Below are positions 23,295 to 25,911 of a stretch of 25,911 bases of DNA, one piece after another. Origin of the DNA: a virus; IMG/VR virus record IMGVR_UViG_3300031539_000276, positions 1 to 25,911 of that record, one strand, 5' to 3'. Each line of letters begins with the position of its first letter. Position 1 is the first letter of the stretch. A program made the translations under genes and the position numbers. The notes under the pieces are model-generated. The model was not told where the DNA came from and did no database searches. It saw nothing but the letters and a program-made list of their open reading frames with translations.

Positions 23295-25366
23295 CGGCCC
23301 CATCCCCCACCCCACCGGCCCCCCGTCGCCCAGTCGCCGCGTTCGTCGGGTTCGGCGGCGCGGCGTGGCTCGGCTTCCTTCTCGGGCTCGGCGGGCGATA
23401 CCCACACCCGTGCGTGCTCGGCCCACTCTGCCATGTCCATGCGCGGCCCTCCCCACCGGATGAATGCGGCGTCGGCCAGGCAGTGCAGGTCGATGGCCTC
23501 GTTCCGCTTCCGGATCTGCACGAAACGATATTCTACCGTGCGCGATCCCGTCACGCGGACGGGTTGCTTCTGTTCGGCGCCGAACTGCGCGAAGTACTCA
23601 GCGTCGAAGCCGTTGCACAGGTCGGAATCCGGCTTGCGGAGATACACGTACCCGGGCAAGCCCGGGCGCTGCACCTTGAGCCGACTGAATAGGTCGGACT
23701 TGAGCGTGTAGGTGCCAAGGGTGTGCAGGATCACCTTGCCGGTGGTCTTGCGCGTGGCACCCGTCACGGCCGGAGCGCCCGCAGCCCCCTTGTCGCCCTT
23801 CGCTGCCCAGATGTTGCGGGCCTGGCGCGGCTGGACGAAGGCATACACGGCCTGGGTTGTTCCGGCCACACCACCCGAGTCGATCATGGTCGCCTGGATT
23901 CGCATGGGACGGCCGGAGGCGTGGCGGAAGGTGCGCGCCAGCAGGAAGTCCAGGCGGCCCCAGGTGTCGCCATGGTGAGGCAGGCCGTAGATCCGTTCGT
24001 GGAAGATGTCCCAGGACGTGCGGCTGCCCCCATAGCCGCGCACCAACATCTCCAGCCGGTCCCCCTGCACGTCCACCCCGGCCGTCAGGACGCCCACACC
24101 GTCCGGGACCTCCACGATCTCGCCGCCCACACCCGTGTAGATCACCGCGCGGCCCTCAATGGTTGTGGCGTCCACCTTCTCACCGCGCTCCTCGAACGGT
24201 TCGCCGAGCCACTGGTTGACCCATACCTGGAGCATCGCCGGGTCGTCCTTCGACTCCAGAAACACCCGCACCATCTCCGACCATGATGCGCCCTCGAACG
24301 GCGACATGAGCCCGGAGATCGCGAACCCACGCGCCGCCCGACCGGGGTACTTCGGCACCCATCGCCCTGACGCCAACAGGTCGGGCTTGTCGAACTCCTC
24401 GATGGTATCGCCGCAGTGTTCACAGACGTAATGGGCCGTCGCGTAGAGGTGCTCGACGTCCCACTCCGCGCTGTTACAGGCGGCGCACTTTTCCGTGGGA
24501 GCTGGGGGCTCGTGACCGCAGGAGCGGCACGTCACCTTGCGGGCCCACTTGATCCCGTGCTTCACGTCCGGCCCGCCCCACTTGAGCACCTGGTACTCGG
24601 AGCAGTGTGGGCACACGACGTGGTACTCTCGCCAGTCGGATGCCTTGAGCGCCTTCAGGATTCTGGAAGAATGCAGGAGCTTCGGCGTGGAGCCCATCAC
24701 CACCTTGCGATCCGGGAACGTCCGACACGCCCGAACCGCCAGCATCACCGGGTCGCCCTCGCGGTTGTCGTTTGAGCCCGAGCTCATCTCGAACCCGTCC
24801 ACCTCGTCGAGGATCACGTCCCGGGCCGTGGTGCGGCGCAGGCCCTTGGGCGAGTGGGCACCGCGGATCGTGATGGAGCCGCCAGGGAAGAGCTTGTCCA
24901 AGATGGTATTGCCAGAGTCGCGGGATCGCTTCTCCTTGACGCGCTCACGAAGGACGGGGGTGGCGTCGAGCATCGGGGTAAGCTGCTTCTGGCTCCAGTC
25001 CTTCGCGTCGTCCACGGTCGGCTGGACGATCAGGATCGGAGCGGGGTCGTGGTCGATCACGTAGCCAACCCGCTGGCCAAGGATGCCGATGGTATACCCG
25101 ACGCGGGACGGCTTCATGACCACAACCTCCCGCACCGTCCGGTCGGAGATGGCGTCCATGATCTCGCGCAGGAACGGCACGCGCGCCGTGTCCCACTTCT
25201 CGCCGAGTTCGGTGTAGCCGTGCTGGTCCGCCCACTCGGATCCGGTGAGGCGTGGGGCGGGGCGGAAGACGCCCGAGACGATCTCGTTGACCTCCCGCTC
25301 CCATGCGTCGAGTACGGCCGGGTCGCTGGCGAGGGGAGACGCCGGGAAGATGGCGGGCGCGCTCAT
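23291..25366 (-). CDS. terL: Terminase large subunit (lambda gpA family)
   Basis: A 691-aa protein starting in an ATGA overlap with the small subunit. The N-terminal ATPase has an atypical Walker A (KPSRVGYT at 85-92, comparable to the lambda gpA KSARVGYS type), Walker B VILDEVDG at 184-191, and a coupling GSTPK at 225-229. Two CxxC pairs form zinc-ribbon-like insertions: CPHC 252-255 with CRSC 280-283, then CAAC 294-297 with CEHC 315-318. The C-terminal nuclease contains candidate metal ligands Asp432 (GVDVQGD) and Asp496 (MIDSGG). It cuts concatemeric DNA and drives it into the prohead through the portal. This family is associated with cohesive-end (cos) packaging. The C-terminal ~35 residues are Gly/Trp/acidic-rich, possibly a portal-binding tail. 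Confidence 0.95.
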   Translation of the reverse strand: MSAPAIFPASPLASDPAVLDAWEREVNEIVSGVFRPAPRLTGSEWADQHGYTELGEKWDTARVPFLREIMDAISDRTVREVVVMKPSRVGYTIGILGQRVGYVIDHDPAPILIVQPTVDDAKDWSQKQLTPMLDATPVLRERVKEKRSRDSGNTILDKLFPGGSITIRGAHSPKGLRRTTARDVILDEVDGFEMSSGSNDNREGDPVMLAVRACRTFPDRKVVMGSTPKLLHSSRILKALKASDWREYHVVCPHCSEYQVLKWGGPDVKHGIKWARKVTCRSCGHEPPAPTEKCAACNSAEWDVEHLYATAHYVCEHCGDTIEEFDKPDLLASGRWVPKYPGRAARGFAISGLMSPFEGASWSEMVRVFLESKDDPAMLQVWVNQWLGEPFEERGEKVDATTIEGRAVIYTGVGGEIVEVPDGVGVLTAGVDVQGDRLEMLVRGYGGSRTSWDIFHERIYGLPHHGDTWGRLDFLLARTFRHASGRPMRIQATMIDSGGVAGTTQAVYAFVQPRQARNIWAAKGDKGAAGAPAVTGATRKTTGKVILHTLGTYTLKSDLFSRLKVQRPGLPGYVYLRKPDSDLCNGFDAEYFAQFGAEQKQPVRVTGSRTVEYRFVQIRKRNEAIDLHCLADAAFIRWGGPRMDMAEWAEHARVWVSPAEPEKEAEPRRAAEPDERGDWATGGRWGGGWGR

Positions 25367-25842
25367 TCGGCCCTGCCCGCCAGCGCCCGCAGGTCAGACC
25401 GCACGTCCTCCACGAGCGCCTCGATCAGCTCCATGGCCACCGCCTCCGACACGCGGAGCCGCTTCGCCCACGCCTTCGCGTGCGTGCCCTTGGCCGATTT
25501 GAGCTTCCGGTCCACGGCCTCCAGGGGGGCGCGGACCAGTTTGGCCACGTCGGCCAGCTCCACGAGCTCGCCACGGCGGACAAGGTTCTCCGTTTCGGCC
25601 TTGTCGGCCTGCTCCTTCACGAGCCGCGCCCGCTCCGCCTGGAAGCCCAAGTTCCCGTGACCGGCGGCGCGGGCAGCCGTCGCCACCCTTTGGATGGCCT
25701 GGTGTTCGAGCTGCACATTGGGCCATGGGTAGGACTTGTCGGGGTTCCGCGTGATGCGCCCTGACTTCGTGTACCGGGAGAGCACCCGCACAACGATCCC
25801 GAGGCGCTTGGCCGTCTCTTTCTGCGACAGATTTTCACTCAT
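25363..25842 (-). CDS. terS: Terminase small subunit
   Basis: A 159-aa protein with ATG at 25842-25840. The N-terminus (LSQKETAKRLGIVVRVLSRYTKSGRI) is a clear helix-turn-helix like the DNA-binding domain of lambda Nu1, followed by a basic Trp/Pro segment and an extended helical/coiled region (QAERARLVKEQADKAETENLVRRGELVELADVAKLV) typical of small-subunit oligomerisation. It ends in a 4-nt overlap with the large subunit. It recognises the packaging site and regulates TerL. Only a weak GGTCGAG ribosome binding site precedes the start, in an AT-rich leader. Confidence 0.85.
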   Translation of the reverse strand: MSENLSQKETAKRLGIVVRVLSRYTKSGRITRNPDKSYPWPNVQLEHQAIQRVATAARAAGHGNLGFQAERARLVKEQADKAETENLVRRGELVELADVAKLVRAPLEAVDRKLKSAKGTHAKAWAKRLRVSEAVAMELIEALVEDVRSDLRALAGRAE

Positions 25843-25911
25843 CTCGACCGGACCCGGACTTTATGTTTAATAATTCCTAACTGTGCAGAAGAAGGACCAT
25901 CGCGCGATACC
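25843..25911 (-). promoter_or_regulatory. AT-rich leader upstream of terminase (possible cos/promoter region)
   Basis: The 69 nt before terS hold an AT-rich stretch (25860-25880) that stands out against the GC-rich genes, plus a short GTCCGG direct repeat nearer the gene. Only a poor -10-like AATTAT/TATTAA is visible and no convincing -35 box. In lambda-like phages this is where cos and a late promoter lie, but nothing here proves either. Confidence 0.3.

Noticed and set aside
25877-25911. Tail end of another minus-strand gene (reading ...VLLLHS and a TAG stop)
   Set aside because: Only about eleven codons are visible, with no way to test for coding; could be chance.
1-25911. tRNA genes, integrase, attachment sites or insertion sequences
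   Set aside because: I looked for these along both strands and found no cloverleaf-like segment, recombinase motif or terminal inverted repeats.

Overview
The window is a single, densely packed late-gene block of a tailed phage or prophage with a long non-contractile tail (siphovirus type). Every convincing gene lies on the minus strand, so the block reads from right (25842) to left (1). The DNA is GC-rich throughout, with strong third-position G/C. Neighbouring genes mostly overlap by a few bases (ATGA, GTGA or TAATG junctions) or are separated by 1-10 nt, and GGAGG-type ribosome binding sites are common. I see no integrase, repressor, replication gene, tRNA or flanking bacterial gene, so the host and lifestyle cannot be read from this window. 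A GC-rich bacterial host with sigma70-like promoters is the most I would infer.

Layout in order of transcription. (1) Packaging: terminase small subunit (25842-25363) and large subunit (25366-23291), then a small zinc-ribbon protein and an unknown 88-aa protein. (2) A 138-nt gap with a good internal promoter and a 5' leader hairpin. (3) Head module: a gpW-like joining protein with a beta-rich N-terminus, a two-helix membrane protein, a lambda-type portal, and one long gene fusing a ClpP-like prohead protease to an HK97-fold capsid. The capsid part has its own internal ribosome binding site and ATG. (4) Three small structural or decoration-type genes separated by very stable intercistronic hairpins. 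(5) Connector and tail-tube genes: head-tail joining protein, gpU-like terminator, an unknown, the tail tube, and tail assembly chaperones with a probable -1 frameshift arrangement. (6) A 617-aa tape measure and a gpZ-like minor tail protein. (7) Tail tip and adhesion proteins: 286-, 889- and 1743-aa products. The last ends in a long Gly-Pro-Thr-rich collagen-like stalk interrupted by a small carbohydrate-binding-like domain. (8) A 48-aa single-helix membrane protein, a remarkable methyltransferase / collagen linker / GT2 glycosyltransferase / TPR fusion enzyme, a holin/XhlA-like membrane plus coiled-coil protein, and the start of another membrane protein cut by the window edge.

The most unusual part is the left quarter. 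A phage collagen-like fibre rich in GPT triplets is followed, after only a 48-aa gene, by an enzyme that joins a class I SAM methyltransferase to a protein-glycosyltransferase-like GT2/TPR module through its own short collagen-like linker. I propose that this is a self-contained system that glycosylates and methylates the phage tail fibre, analogous to the O-glycosylated, O-methyl-sugar-bearing GPT collagen region of Bacillus BclA. That function is inference from gene order and motifs. The domain content is seen directly.
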